A stretch of DNA of 64,000 nt from Candidatus Thiodiazotropha endoloripes (GTDB lineage Bacteria; Pseudomonadota; Gammaproteobacteria; Chromatiales; Chromatiaceae): positions 124,001-188,000 of the forward strand of contig LVKA01000023.1 of NCBI GenBank assembly GCA_001709035.1. Direction: 5' to 3'. Shown here piece by piece: positions 55,103 through 64,000 of the stretch. The translations under genes were made by a program, and so were the position numbers. The notes under the pieces are model-generated. The model was not told where the DNA came from. It made no database searches and worked only from the letters and a program-made list of their open reading frames with translations. Numbering within the stretch: position 1 is the first letter of the stretch; each line of letters starts with the position of its first letter.

Positions 55103-56374
55103 GTGGAAAGTTATCTAATTTTGGTGGTACTGCTCGTGCTGTCGGGCGTCTTCTCCGGTTCTGAGACAGCTCTGGTATCCCTATCGATGGCTCGTGCCGA
55201 GGCCTTGTACAAGGAGGGTAGAAGTGGTGCTCATGCGCTCTACATCCTGAAAAAAGACCCCAGCCGAATGCTGATCACGATTCTGATCGGCAATAATGTG
55301 GTCAATATCGCTGCATCCGCCATGGCCACAGTGATAGCCACAGACTACTTCGGTGATAGTGGCCCAGGTATTGCGGTCGGTGTGCTGACCATCGTGATAC
55401 TGATTTTTGGTGAGATTACCCCGAAGAGCCTGGCAACCCGTTTCTCCGAGCGTATCTCGCTGGCAATAGCACCCCTCATCTATGGGTTCATGCGCTTGAT
55501 CTACCCACTGGTCTGGCTGTTTCTGCAGTTTACCAACTGGGTACAGGCCTCAACCAAGGCGATGGATGATCCGCTGATTACGGAATCAGAGGTGATCACA
55601 CTGATTGAGCATGGTGAGGAAGAGGGTGTCATCGACACCGATGAGCGGGAGATGATTGAGCGCATCTTCAACTTCAATGACCTCAAGGCTGAGGATGTGA
55701 TGACACCCAGGCGTCAGGTGTTTCGCCTCGATGGTCGTCGCACCCTTAGGGATGTACTACCGAATATCCTGACCGAAGGATACTCGCGAATTCCAGTCTA
55801 TAGTGACGATCCGGATGAAATAGCCAGTGTGATCATCCTGCGGGATCTGATCGGCATCATTGCCAAAGGTGAGTTGGATGTGGAACTCATTGAGTTGGGG
55901 CAGGAACCTCTGTTCACCTCAGCCATCACACCGATTGATGAGTTGATTAGAATCCTGAAAAATAAAAGCACTCATCTGGCCGTTGTGGTCGATGAGCATG
56001 GTGCGATGGTGGGTGTCATCTCACTTGAGGATATGCTTGAAGAACTGGTGGGTGAGATCTACGACGAAAGTGACGAAAAGCCCGATGATCTGTTGGTACT
56101 GGACGATAGTAATATCCTGGTGAAGGGGACGGCTGAATTGCGCGTTGTTGAGGAGTTTTTCTCCATCGATATCCCGGGCAAGCCAACCGACACAATCAAT
56201 AGATGGTTGCTCGAACATACCGAGCGGATTCCGACAAAAGATGAGAAATTTGAACTGGATGGTCTGATGGTGCGAGTTGAAGATGCGTCCACTCGACGAA
56301 TTCACCAGGTGATTCTCAGCCGAACCGACAAAACCGAAGAAGATCAGAGTGAGGACCTGCAGACGGAGTCCTGA
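55103..56374 (+). CDS. HlyC/CorC family (CNNM-type) membrane protein
   Basis: The 423-residue protein begins with GTG. It has a DUF21/CNNM membrane domain (about 1-170; GSETALVSL, GEITPKSLATRF), a pair of CBS domains (about 205-330; VMTPRRQVF and VVVDEHGAMVGVISLEDMLEELVGEI), and a C-terminal CorC/HlyC domain (about 345-410). The family includes Mg2+/Co2+ efflux proteins (CorB/YfjD type). It lies between phoBR and ppk1, convergent with the latter, and may influence Mg2+ in a phosphate-related region; that link is inference. Confidence 0.92.
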   Translation: MESYLILVVLLVLSGVFSGSETALVSLSMARAEALYKEGRSGAHALYILKKDPSRMLITILIGNNVVNIAASAMATVIATDYFGDSGPGIAVGVLTIVILIFGEITPKSLATRFSERISLAIAPLIYGFMRLIYPLVWLFLQFTNWVQASTKAMDDPLITESEVITLIEHGEEEGVIDTDEREMIERIFNFNDLKAEDVMTPRRQVFRLDGRRTLRDVLPNILTEGYSRIPVYSDDPDEIASVIILRDLIGIIAKGELDVELIELGQEPLFTSAITPIDELIRILKNKSTHLAVVVDEHGAMVGVISLEDMLEELVGEIYDESDEKPDDLLVLDDSNILVKGTAELRVVEEFFSIDIPGKPTDTINRWLLEHTERIPTKDEKFELDGLMVRVEDASTRRIHQVILSRTDKTEEDQSEDLQTES

Positions 56375-56411
56375 CCGGAGGATTCAGCTCTAGGTAAGTT
56401 TCACTGAATTA

Positions 56412-56437
56412 CGCTGCCTGACTTCTGTCAGGCAGCG
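56412..56437. terminator. Convergent hairpin between the CorC-type gene and ppk1
   Basis: Perfect 10-bp stem CGCTGCCTGA (56412-56421) and TCAGGCAGCG (56428-56437) with a CTTCTG loop. A short T-run (ACTTTTA) follows 12 bp later on the plus strand. It probably ends transcription for both convergent genes. Confidence 0.65.
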
Positions 56438-56471
56438 CTTAAATGATACTTTTAGCAAGATCACCCTATCG

Positions 56472-58703
56472 CTATCCATTTCCACCGTTTTGGCTGTGAT
56501 TTTTCAGACGATGTTTGAAATGGGTCATCAGTTTTTCCCGCATACGCTTTTCACGGTGCTTCTTGGCAGCTTCCAGACGCCTTTCCGCAACCCCGATCAG
56601 GGTCTCCTGACAGTTGAGTGATTTATCCTCTTCAGCGGGTGTACGACGGATGTAGGTGCCGTCAGATTGCATGTCCCAGGCGTTGTGCTTGTCACCCAGT
56701 TGTACATCCAGCATCAGGCGCAACTCCTGACGCAGTGCCGGGGCTTCTACCGGCACCAGGACTTCAACCCGTTGCATCAGATTGCGCTGCATCAGGTCGG
56801 CAGAGCCGATGAAGTACTCCTCATCGCCACCGTTGTGGAAGTAGGTGATTCGTGCGTGTTCCAGAAAACGTCCAACGATACTGACCACACTGCCACTCTC
56901 GCTCAAGCCTTTGATGCCGGGGCGGAATCGACAGGTATCGCGAACGATCAATTCAACTTTTACCCCGGCCTGTGTGGCCTTGTAGAGGGATTTGACGATG
57001 TCCTGGTCTTCCAGCGCATTCATTTTCAGCTGGATATGGCCTGTGGAGGACTCCCGGTGGATTTTGATCTCACGCTCTATCTTGTTCAACAGAGACTGTT
57101 TCAGGGTATAGGGTGCCGCCAAAATCTTGCGGTAACTGGGTGGTGGTGAGTATCCGGTAAGGTAGTTGAACTGTTCCGTGAGATCCTTACCGATCTCTTC
57201 ATCGCAACCCAACAATCCCAGGTCGGTGTAGAGACGAGCCGTGCCGGCATGATAATTACCTGTGCCGATATGGTAGTAACGACGTAACTGTGAGTAATCC
57301 TTGCGGACCACCATGATCAGCTTACTGTGGGTTTTCAGACCGAGCACGCCGTAAGTGACATGAATGCCAGCCTGCTCAAGTCGTCTCGCCCAGCGGATAT
57401 TCGCGGCTTCATCAAATCTGGCCTTCAGTTCAACCAGTACGGCAACCTGTTTGCCGTTGCGCGCAGCCTTGGTCAGTGAGTCGAGTACATTGCCATCGGC
57501 CGAGGTGCGATAGAGGGTCATCTTTATCGCCAGCACCTTCGGGTCTTCAGCCGCTGTACGCAGGAAACGCTCTACGGTGGTGCTGAACGATTCATAGGGG
57601 TGTTGCAGCAACAGGCCTTGATGATCGCGCAGGATGTGAAAGATGTTGCGCCGATCATGGGCCAGTTGAGGGTGATCGACTGGGTGGTGAGGTATGTCAT
57701 GTAGTTTCGGCAGGTTGAGTTTGGTCAACTCAAACAGATCCCGAAGCGCCATCATGCCTTCGATGGTATAGACATCCTGCTCTTCATTCAGTCCCAGTTC
57801 CGCTGCCAACATGCCGCGGTGAACGGCATTCAAGCCGTTGGAAATCTCCAGACGAACGATGGGGGCAAAGTGACGTTCGCGTAGTTCGCTCTCAATGGTT
57901 TCCAACAGGTCATTGGCCGCTTCCTGATCCAGTTCCACATTGGCATTACGAGTAACCCGGAACAGATCACAGGATTCGATCGCCATACCCGGGAACAGCA
58001 TATCCAGATTGTTGGTAATCAGGTCATCCAGGGTGACATAGGTGTAATCATCGCCAACTTTGATCAGTCTTGATGAAACATCCTGACTGACCGGAATTTT
58101 CACCCTCGCCATATGCAGATCATGACCACCCGGAAAGCGCAGTGTCACCAGTAGATTGAGGGTCAGATTTGAAATAAATGGAAAAGGATGGCTGGGGTCC
58201 ATCGCCAGGGGGGTCAGCATGGGAAAAATGTTCTGCTGAAAATGCTCCCGTAACTTCTCCTGCTGTTGCTCATCAAGGGATTGATATTCAGTAATGTGTA
58301 TCTCTTCCTCTGACAGTGCCTGTAGCAGTTCGTTATAGATCTGCTCCTGGGTCTGTTGCATCTCCCGGGTGACTTTGTGGCACTCCTCAAGCTGTTGCAT
58401 CGGTGTTCTGCCGTCGACACTCGGGACACTGATGCCAGCCGCCACCTGCTGTTTCAGGCCGCCCATACGTTTCATGAAAAACTCATCCAGATTGTTGCTG
58501 ACAATGGCCAGAAACTTGACCCTTTCAAGCAGCGGGTTTTTCTCCCTGGAGGCCTCGGCCAGTACCCGGCGGTTGAATGAAAGCCAGGTGAGCTCTCTGT
58601 TTAAGTAGAGACTGGCATCATCAAGATCGACCGCGCTCGGCTCGTTGCTTGGCTGGTTCTCTGTTTTGTCGTACTGCTCTGGGATTTGTTCTGGATTGTT
58701 CAT
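56472..58703 (-). CDS. ppk1: Polyphosphate kinase 1
   Basis: PPK1 makes polyphosphate from ATP. The 743-residue protein has the N-terminal domain starting LYLNRELTWLSFNRRVL, and two C-terminal phospholipase D-like domains with the autophosphorylated histidine in YYHIGTGNYHAGTARLYTD and the second RDTCRFRPGIKG region. It lies 93 bp downstream of an ApgM-like gene and, further up, a 2-phosphoglycerate kinase-like gene, all on the minus strand. phoBR is nearby, fitting phosphate control. Confidence 0.98.
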   Translation of the reverse strand: MNNPEQIPEQYDKTENQPSNEPSAVDLDDASLYLNRELTWLSFNRRVLAEASREKNPLLERVKFLAIVSNNLDEFFMKRMGGLKQQVAAGISVPSVDGRTPMQQLEECHKVTREMQQTQEQIYNELLQALSEEEIHITEYQSLDEQQQEKLREHFQQNIFPMLTPLAMDPSHPFPFISNLTLNLLVTLRFPGGHDLHMARVKIPVSQDVSSRLIKVGDDYTYVTLDDLITNNLDMLFPGMAIESCDLFRVTRNANVELDQEAANDLLETIESELRERHFAPIVRLEISNGLNAVHRGMLAAELGLNEEQDVYTIEGMMALRDLFELTKLNLPKLHDIPHHPVDHPQLAHDRRNIFHILRDHQGLLLQHPYESFSTTVERFLRTAAEDPKVLAIKMTLYRTSADGNVLDSLTKAARNGKQVAVLVELKARFDEAANIRWARRLEQAGIHVTYGVLGLKTHSKLIMVVRKDYSQLRRYYHIGTGNYHAGTARLYTDLGLLGCDEEIGKDLTEQFNYLTGYSPPPSYRKILAAPYTLKQSLLNKIEREIKIHRESSTGHIQLKMNALEDQDIVKSLYKATQAGVKVELIVRDTCRFRPGIKGLSESGSVVSIVGRFLEHARITYFHNGGDEEYFIGSADLMQRNLMQRVEVLVPVEAPALRQELRLMLDVQLGDKHNAWDMQSDGTYIRRTPAEEDKSLNCQETLIGVAERRLEAAKKHREKRMREKLMTHFKHRLKNHSQNGGNG

Positions 58704-58796
58704 GGTGAGGGTTTATCCGGATAGAAGGATGGTATAAGTATATGCCTTGAAATCGATATTGTGGGACCGTTTGGTGAGACGGCCGTTATCCCGGTC

Positions 58797-60071
58797 TTAG
58801 AATAGATAAGCACCATCTTTCGGTCTGAAATTTTCAAGACGATTCATCTGATCCAGAAAGGTTATAAGGAATCCCAGACTGTTGATCCGTCCAAGACCAC
58901 CCGTGGCACAGGCGGATTCCGAAAAGCTTCTACAGCCATCGACTCTACCGCGGGGGTTGAATATCAGGCTGGGTATCGGGTCCCCGGTGTGGCGCCCCGC
59001 ATTACTGTCTGTACTGTGGTCAGCGGTGATTCCAATCACCAGCTCATCACTGATCAAGGGTGCGATGGCATCGTCGATTTTCGACAGTATCTCCCGTTTA
59101 CCAATGGGATCCATGTCGTGTGAGGCAATGTCAGTAGCTTTGATGTGGAGATAGACCAGATCGTTCTCTTTCAATGCACTGCGGGCGGTCTCCACTTTGG
59201 CCTGCAGGTCGGTATCTTTGGCGCCAGTGAAACGTGGATTCTCATACACCCGGTATCCAAGCAGTTTGCCGAACCCCAGTACTGTTCGTTCTCCGGAGAT
59301 CACACCGGCATCGATTTTCAGATGGTGAAGTAAGGGCTTTATTTTCGGTAGTTTGCCTGGGCTGCGACAGATAATACCGTTTGCCGGTGCCAGGCCATGC
59401 TCCCGGCGGCGCTGATTGACCGGGTGTTGATCGAGCTTTTCGTAGACAATCTCGATCAGGCGATTGATACAGCGGGCAGTTTTTTCAGCTGCGGTATCCC
59501 CCGGGGTGTTGGCCTGGCAAGTGAGCAGTCCTTTATTGCGGTAATCGTTACCCGGGTCGGTGTTGCCGATATCATTCGACAGGCCGATACCTTCCAACTG
59601 GAGTACTACCCGATGCTGTGTGGCAGGATGGAGACTCGCCGTTATGCCTTCGCCCAGATTGACTTGACCAATTTCGGAGGCAAGGGCTTCGGTGCCTTGA
59701 TTGATTCGGCCTGCTCGCCGGTCAAGGATTTTGAATCGCTTGCCTTTTCGCTCGATCGTGGCGAAATTACAGCGGAAGTAGAGCGCCTGATCGCTGCTGC
59801 TCAAACCAACCCCGGAAGCCTCAACAGGACCGCGGGCCAGCTCAACGGCCTGTTGTTGGGATAGGCCGAACAGAGGGCAGAAACCGGTATGGGTGCCGAC
59901 TGGCATGCCGGGGAAGAGCGGATCGATGAGGCCACATTGTCCAGCGCTGGCGAGACTGTCCATATTTGGTGTCTCAGCGACTTCCAAGGGTGTTTTGCCG
60001 CCAAAGGAGGGGATGCCCCGATCACCCAGACCATCGAGAATGATTAATAGACCTTTATGGGTCGTTATCAA
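58797..60071 (-). CDS. Divergent archaeal-type phosphoglycerate mutase (ApgM-like)
   Basis: A 424-residue alkaline-phosphatase-superfamily protein resembling cofactor-independent archaeal phosphoglycerate mutases, which interconvert 2- and 3-phosphoglycerate. The start LLIILDGLGDRGIP with GGKTPLEVAETPNMD, and the C-terminal metal sites in TADHSTDSNAGRHTGDPIP, match the family. The nucleophile region, normally GSDT with catalytic Ser, reads GTHTG (T60 at the Ser position), so the nucleophile may be Thr or the reaction different. Starts at TTG because a stop lies just upstream. It lies 76 bp after the 2-phosphoglycerate kinase-like gene. Confidence 0.85.
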   Translation of the reverse strand: MITTHKGLLIILDGLGDRGIPSFGGKTPLEVAETPNMDSLASAGQCGLIDPLFPGMPVGTHTGFCPLFGLSQQQAVELARGPVEASGVGLSSSDQALYFRCNFATIERKGKRFKILDRRAGRINQGTEALASEIGQVNLGEGITASLHPATQHRVVLQLEGIGLSNDIGNTDPGNDYRNKGLLTCQANTPGDTAAEKTARCINRLIEIVYEKLDQHPVNQRRREHGLAPANGIICRSPGKLPKIKPLLHHLKIDAGVISGERTVLGFGKLLGYRVYENPRFTGAKDTDLQAKVETARSALKENDLVYLHIKATDIASHDMDPIGKREILSKIDDAIAPLISDELVIGITADHSTDSNAGRHTGDPIPSLIFNPRGRVDGCRSFSESACATGGLGRINSLGFLITFLDQMNRLENFRPKDGAYLF

Positions 60072-60147
60072 GTTGAGTTAACCTCAGATGAGTTGAACCG
60101 GTGACGGCAATAGGCGCATATTCAAACTTCAGTGCCAGAGTGTCTGG

Positions 60148-61341
60148 TTATTCGATGCCAAATACATCCTCAACTTTAGCATGAAAATTCTGCTCTAACA
60201 CCTCAATTATCAAACGCATGATGTGATCGGTCGCCAGGTCTTTATTGTCGTTGGCGATGATCGAGACGCTGTGATTATCCGCTTCAGATAGCAGGTAGCT
60301 TTGCAGCATCCAGATCGATTCGAAATTGGATAGATAGTTGCTGTCTTCACTGCGTTCGGGTGCGGTAATGCCCCGATCTTTCAGTCGGTGTTTCAAATGA
60401 TTCTGTTTCAATACCGCCATCACGATCGGTACGATCACCGCATCGCTGTTATCCTTGAACAGGTTGTACAGGGTAGGGGTGACATGCACCCCTTCAAGGA
60501 TCAATGAGACCCTCTCTTTCAGAGCTCTCTGTACTACCGCTTCACAGGGTACAGACACCAGTTCCGACTGATGAAGATAGCCATGAATCATCAGCTCTTC
60601 GGTACTTCCCTCATGCTCATGTTGGCCCAGAGTTTTATGCCAGGCATTGAATGAAGAGGTGTGCAGTTCTGGCATCAGTCGTTGCGGAATCATCATGCGC
60701 ATAACCTCCCGCAACATGTCGGTTGATTGAGTGCGGATGATATTCAGTCGATGCGCCACTTCCGTGGCAATGGTACTTTTACCGCAGCCTGTGGTGCCGC
60801 CAATCAGCAGGATCAGTGGCCGTTTGGAGTGTTTGTAGTCGGTCCACACCAGGTAGCTGTTTGCGGCACGCTTACCATAACGTTGCTTGAGATTCTCATG
60901 GGTCAAACGGCCAAGTTTATTGCTGGTAATGCCCTCCTGGTAGGACTCAAGCAGATCCAGATAAACCGATTGAGTGATCAGTGAGGCCTTGTCGCTGCCC
61001 AGTCCGGATGATTCCAGTGATTGCCGGTGTTCAATGGTTGAAAAGGGGCGTGCGACTCCTTTACGGTCGGTGACCATAATCTCAGGCGTGTTGGGTGTCA
61101 GGCTCTCATAGTTTTCTATGACTTCTTGCTGATCGAGTTGCTCAAGTTGTTTCAGTACCAGTTTACGCAGATCATTGGTCGACAATTCATCCTTGCCGGC
61201 AATTTGCTGACGTATCTCGGATGAGAGCTCGTAGGCGGTTTCAAAGGCCATTCCGGCATCGGTCAGTGAACGGGTCAGGATGCCGCGTAAGAACGGAGCA
61301 CGTGTCTCATCGTTGCTGTCTATGATGAAAGTTTTTGCCAT
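60148..61341 (-). CDS. 2-phosphoglycerate kinase-like protein with ATP-cone N-terminus
   Basis: A 397-residue protein whose C-terminal P-loop kinase domain (about 170-390, GGTTGCGKST at 181-190, then LILEGVHVTP) matches 2-phosphoglycerate kinases. In methanogens these make 2,3-diphosphoglycerate, the precursor of cyclic 2,3-diphosphoglycerate. The N-terminal half has one ATP-cone domain (about 4-70) and a second, similar region (about 109-156), suggesting nucleotide control. Plant LPA1-type proteins in phytate metabolism share this kinase fold. It is followed by the ApgM-like gene and ppk1. No cyclic DPG synthetase is in the window. Confidence 0.85.
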   Translation of the reverse strand: MAKTFIIDSNDETRAPFLRGILTRSLTDAGMAFETAYELSSEIRQQIAGKDELSTNDLRKLVLKQLEQLDQQEVIENYESLTPNTPEIMVTDRKGVARPFSTIEHRQSLESSGLGSDKASLITQSVYLDLLESYQEGITSNKLGRLTHENLKQRYGKRAANSYLVWTDYKHSKRPLILLIGGTTGCGKSTIATEVAHRLNIIRTQSTDMLREVMRMMIPQRLMPELHTSSFNAWHKTLGQHEHEGSTEELMIHGYLHQSELVSVPCEAVVQRALKERVSLILEGVHVTPTLYNLFKDNSDAVIVPIVMAVLKQNHLKHRLKDRGITAPERSEDSNYLSNFESIWMLQSYLLSEADNHSVSIIANDNKDLATDHIMRLIIEVLEQNFHAKVEDVFGIE

Positions 61342-61577
61342 GGCGTCAGGCTATCAGATCAGTCGCCATAGGTGGAGTGAATAGATCACTTTTCACGATA
61401 ACTCGGTCTTTTTGTTGCTGTTTGATGGGAATATTGAACTCCATCGTTAGAAATCCTTTTTTGGCATTTGCAAGCTATCCTGTCGATTGCAAATCCCTTG
61501 GTATAAAAAAAACAGCTGAATGGTCAGCGTCCAAATGTGTCAATTATAGCGGTTGCTCGAGCTTGTTAACACTAAAG

Positions 61578-63314
61578 CTATTTTGTCTGTTCCCAGGCAT
61601 AGATCGCTTCTGCCTTGTTACCCGGCTCAAAGAAGTGAAGTTGTTTACAAAGGGACTCGACCAACAGCAAGCCACGTCCACTGTAGAGCTGATCATTACC
61701 GCTATCCTTTATATGGTTGCTGTAGTCAAAGCCCTTACCGCTGTCTTCAATCGTGATGATGATATGGCCACCACTATCCTGACTGTAGATCCTGAGGTTT
61801 ATGCGGACACAACCTTGGGAGAGATTGTTTAGTCGCTGTTCACGCTGTTGGAAATAATCTGTAAATCCATTCTCACCCTGCTTCAGGCTGGAGTCCAGTT
61901 TGAGGATGCCATGGTCGAGCGCATTGACGTACAATTCGGTCAGTATGGTGAAGAGGGGGCGTCGATGATTATGCAGCCCTGCGGTTTCCTGGATTGAATT
62001 GATCAGGATCGGTATCGGATCGGCTTGACGCAGCTGGGCGCCATAGAGTGTGAACTGGAATTCGATGCAGTCCGGGTGTTCTTTCAGTATTGTTTCAGGC
62101 AAATCATGTTCAGCTTTTTTATTGGGTGTCTCAGAAGAACCCAAAGCCGGGAACATCTGTCGAATCAGAGGAATTTCGACAACACTGATATCGTCATCCT
62201 GCGGGGCATCGCTACAGAATTCCTGCAGATCACCACTCAGTTTATCCAGAATGTAGTCCTGATCGATACTTTGCTTGATGGCATCGATATACCTTGTCTG
62301 CCCGAACAAGTCGCCTTTCGGATTCCGCGCCTCGGTGACACCATCCGTTGCCAGGATGATCCGGTCACCCTCGTTGATTCGCAAAAAGTGGAAATCATCC
62401 TTTAAGTCGATATCCGGCGCTATACCGAGTGGCAGGGATTGGGAGTTGATCTTCTGTTTGATCTTTCGCTCATCCTTGTCGATTAGATAGCAGTCCGGCA
62501 TACCGCAATTGATCAGTTTGACATGGTCGAGCTCGTGATCGATTTTGACGAACTGTACCGCCATGAACATGCCGGTTGGCAGCAGACTGTACAATTTGCT
62601 ATTGATGGCTTGCAGAATCTGGTGAGGACCAAACCCTTTGGCTGTCATCGTGCGGAAGGCCTCTGAAGTGGGCAGGGCGCCTAGTGCGGATGCCAGGCCA
62701 TGACCGGTGAAATCCCCAAGCAGGACATACAGGTCATGGGATGGGGCAAAGGCGGTCAACATCAGGTCACCGCTGAACAGGCTGGCAGGTTGCAGCAGAC
62801 TGTGGATATGTTCCAGGGCAACATTATCGGCGACTACAGCACCGCTGAAGACCTGTTCTGCAATCTCCTGGTCCCGTTGCATCCGGCTATAGAGCATACG
62901 GGTGTCCTGTTGAAGGATGCGAATACGCTCCATCGCCTTCACTTTTGCGGAAAGCACGGTAAAACTGTATGGCTTGGAGAGAAAATCATCGCCACCGACC
63001 TCGACACAGCGGGCGAGCGCCTTCTCGTCTTGCATGGCGGTGAGAAAGATAATCGGTACAAACGAGTCACCTGCGCACTGTTTGATTTGTGCAGTAGCCT
63101 CATAACCGTCCATTTCCGGCATCATCACATCCATGAAAACGATGTCCGGCTGGTGCTGTTCAAACAGGCTCACAGCCTGGCGGCCGTTTTCCGCTTCGAT
63201 GACCTCATAGCCATGCTTCTGCAGGAGTTTTTTCAGGATCAGCCTGTTGGTTATTTCATCCTCGACAATCAAGGCTTTGCCATGATTTTCATGGGCGCCG
63301 AACTGTTTGGGCAT
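61578..63314 (-). CDS. Receiver-PP2C phosphatase-HATPase regulator (HsbR-like)
   Basis: A 578-residue cytoplasmic regulator. Receiver domain (about 12-130) with the phospho-Asp D62 in IVFMDVMMPEMDG; RsbU/SpoIIE-type PP2C domain (about 170-385) with GDFTGHGLASALGALP and ATDGVTEARN; and an anti-sigma-type HATPase (about 430-578) with ELYVNALDHG and EDSGKGFD. This order is that of Pseudomonas HsbR, which both phosphorylates and dephosphorylates an STAS anti-anti-sigma factor. GGAAG precedes the ATG. No separate single-domain STAS gene is seen before the window end, so the target is unknown. Confidence 0.88.
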   Translation of the reverse strand: MPKQFGAHENHGKALIVEDEITNRLILKKLLQKHGYEVIEAENGRQAVSLFEQHQPDIVFMDVMMPEMDGYEATAQIKQCAGDSFVPIIFLTAMQDEKALARCVEVGGDDFLSKPYSFTVLSAKVKAMERIRILQQDTRMLYSRMQRDQEIAEQVFSGAVVADNVALEHIHSLLQPASLFSGDLMLTAFAPSHDLYVLLGDFTGHGLASALGALPTSEAFRTMTAKGFGPHQILQAINSKLYSLLPTGMFMAVQFVKIDHELDHVKLINCGMPDCYLIDKDERKIKQKINSQSLPLGIAPDIDLKDDFHFLRINEGDRIILATDGVTEARNPKGDLFGQTRYIDAIKQSIDQDYILDKLSGDLQEFCSDAPQDDDISVVEIPLIRQMFPALGSSETPNKKAEHDLPETILKEHPDCIEFQFTLYGAQLRQADPIPILINSIQETAGLHNHRRPLFTILTELYVNALDHGILKLDSSLKQGENGFTDYFQQREQRLNNLSQGCVRINLRIYSQDSGGHIIITIEDSGKGFDYSNHIKDSGNDQLYSGRGLLLVESLCKQLHFFEPGNKAEAIYAWEQTK

Positions 63315-63556
63315 GGTGCTCTTCCGATTCTCTTAGCATGGATTGGTACTTTATATCACAGCTGGGTCTGTTGACACTGATCCTACACGCTCCTGTGTTG
63401 GGATCCCGCTTGATCGGGCAAGCTTGATCAGTGTGTAGAGTAAAGATCGACTTAGAGGGAAATAACTTGATTGACCGTAGAGCGGGCTACCCAGTTATCC
63501 CAGGATATGGTATTGATAAGATTGTGACGCTATCAGTCGTGAATGGACATTGATCT

Positions 63557-64000
63557 GTGCACCATCATTCGCTGAAGATTACCTACCCTGATCCAACTAC
63601 TGCCGAATTAGCCTTTGTTGGGGATTGGACCCTCCACTCCGAAGTATGCCCCTGGCAGCATCTGCAGCAACAATTGCAAGCACAACCCCAGCTGAAGGAG
63701 ATCCGTCTGGTAACGGCTGAACTCGGTTTTTGGGATAGCAGATTGCTGAATGTCCTGCAAAAAGTAAGTGAATATTGCGCAGATTGTGACTACCGACTCG
63801 ATGCGGATGCTCTACCGGTAGGAATCCAGCGGCTACTCGATCTGGGGGCGGCTGTCGCTGAGCGACAGGGCGCGCGCAGGTCAGATCGACGTTTCTCTTT
63901 TCTGTATCGTACCGGTGAAGTAGCCATCGCAGTCTGGCAGGAGTGTCTGCGCTTCACCGAGTTTGCCGGCGAACTGGTGCTCTCCCTATGGCGGCTGATC
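63557..64000 (+). CDS. STAS domain-MlaE family ABC permease, 5' part (cut by window end)
   Basis: The frame opens right after an in-frame TGA (63551), starting with GTG at 63557, and runs off the window after 148 codons. The first hundred residues look like a STAS domain (AELAFVGDWTL, then helices), followed by LYRTGEVAIAVWQECLRFTEFAGEL, the start of an MlaE-type permease. Such fusions export or import lipids together with an ATPase and MCE protein (family knowledge). Those partners should lie beyond 64000. It is divergent from the HsbR-like gene. Confidence 0.7.
   Translation, partial: MHHHSLKITYPDPTTAELAFVGDWTLHSEVCPWQHLQQQLQAQPQLKEIRLVTAELGFWDSRLLNVLQKVSEYCADCDYRLDADALPVGIQRLLDLGAAVAERQGARRSDRRFSFLYRTGEVAIAVWQECLRFTEFAGELVLSLWRLI

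Overview
The window looks like chromosomal DNA of a free-living or symbiotic gammaproteobacterium with moderate GC. The gyrA-serC-serA-pheA-hisC-tyrA-aroA-cmk-rpsA-ihfB block, the clpS-clpA/infA arrangement, the ubiG-gph-yciK set and the caa3-type oxidase cluster are all typical of that class. Their protein sequences recall sulfur-oxidising Chromatiales-like lineages, but that is a reading from gene content, not a search result. No rRNA, tRNA, CRISPR array, phage or complete insertion sequence was seen.

Layout. 1-5.3 kb: a PilZ-like gene remnant, clpS-clpA, infA and a DUF2333 membrane protein. 5.3-12.9 kb: an aa3/caa3 cytochrome c oxidase cluster on the minus strand (DUF2244, coxB with a fused cytochrome c, coxA, a small assembly protein, ctaG, coxC, SURF1, a SCO-like protein, ctaB); heme A synthase (ctaA) is not in it. 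13-24 kb: an accessory stretch with a P-type ATPase, a histone-H1-like basic protein, a possible small RNA, an SLC13/TrkA-C transporter, a secreted GlcG/HbpS protein, DUF924 and a stand-alone second EF-G. 24-34 kb: a degenerate two-receiver GGDEF/EAL-like protein, two overlapping DUF697-type GTPases, DUF2461, a Cys-rich protein with an HMA-like protein, and a KefB/C-type antiporter.

34-38.6 kb: mtaD-ubiG-gph-yciK on the minus strand, split by a miniature inverted-repeat element, with mtnA divergent from mtaD behind a leader that can form a closed, interleaved RNA fold. 39.8-52.4 kb: the gyrA-to-ihfB block for serine, aromatic amino acids, histidine transamination, CMP kinase and ribosomal protein S1. 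52.4-64 kb: phoBR, a CorC/HlyC-type protein, ppk1 and, apparently in one operon with it, a divergent archaeal-type phosphoglycerate mutase and a 2-phosphoglycerate-kinase-like protein; then an HsbR-like phosphatase/kinase regulator and the start of a STAS-MlaE permease.

Strongest leads for new biology: the mtnA leader RNA (38446-38555), the 2-phosphoglycerate kinase/ApgM/ppk1 group (56472-61341), the miniature element family (30.8, 35.3 and 54.6 kb), the possible small RNA with an anti-Shine-Dalgarno tract (17.83-17.93 kb), and the overlapping GTPase pair (27.2-30.0 kb).
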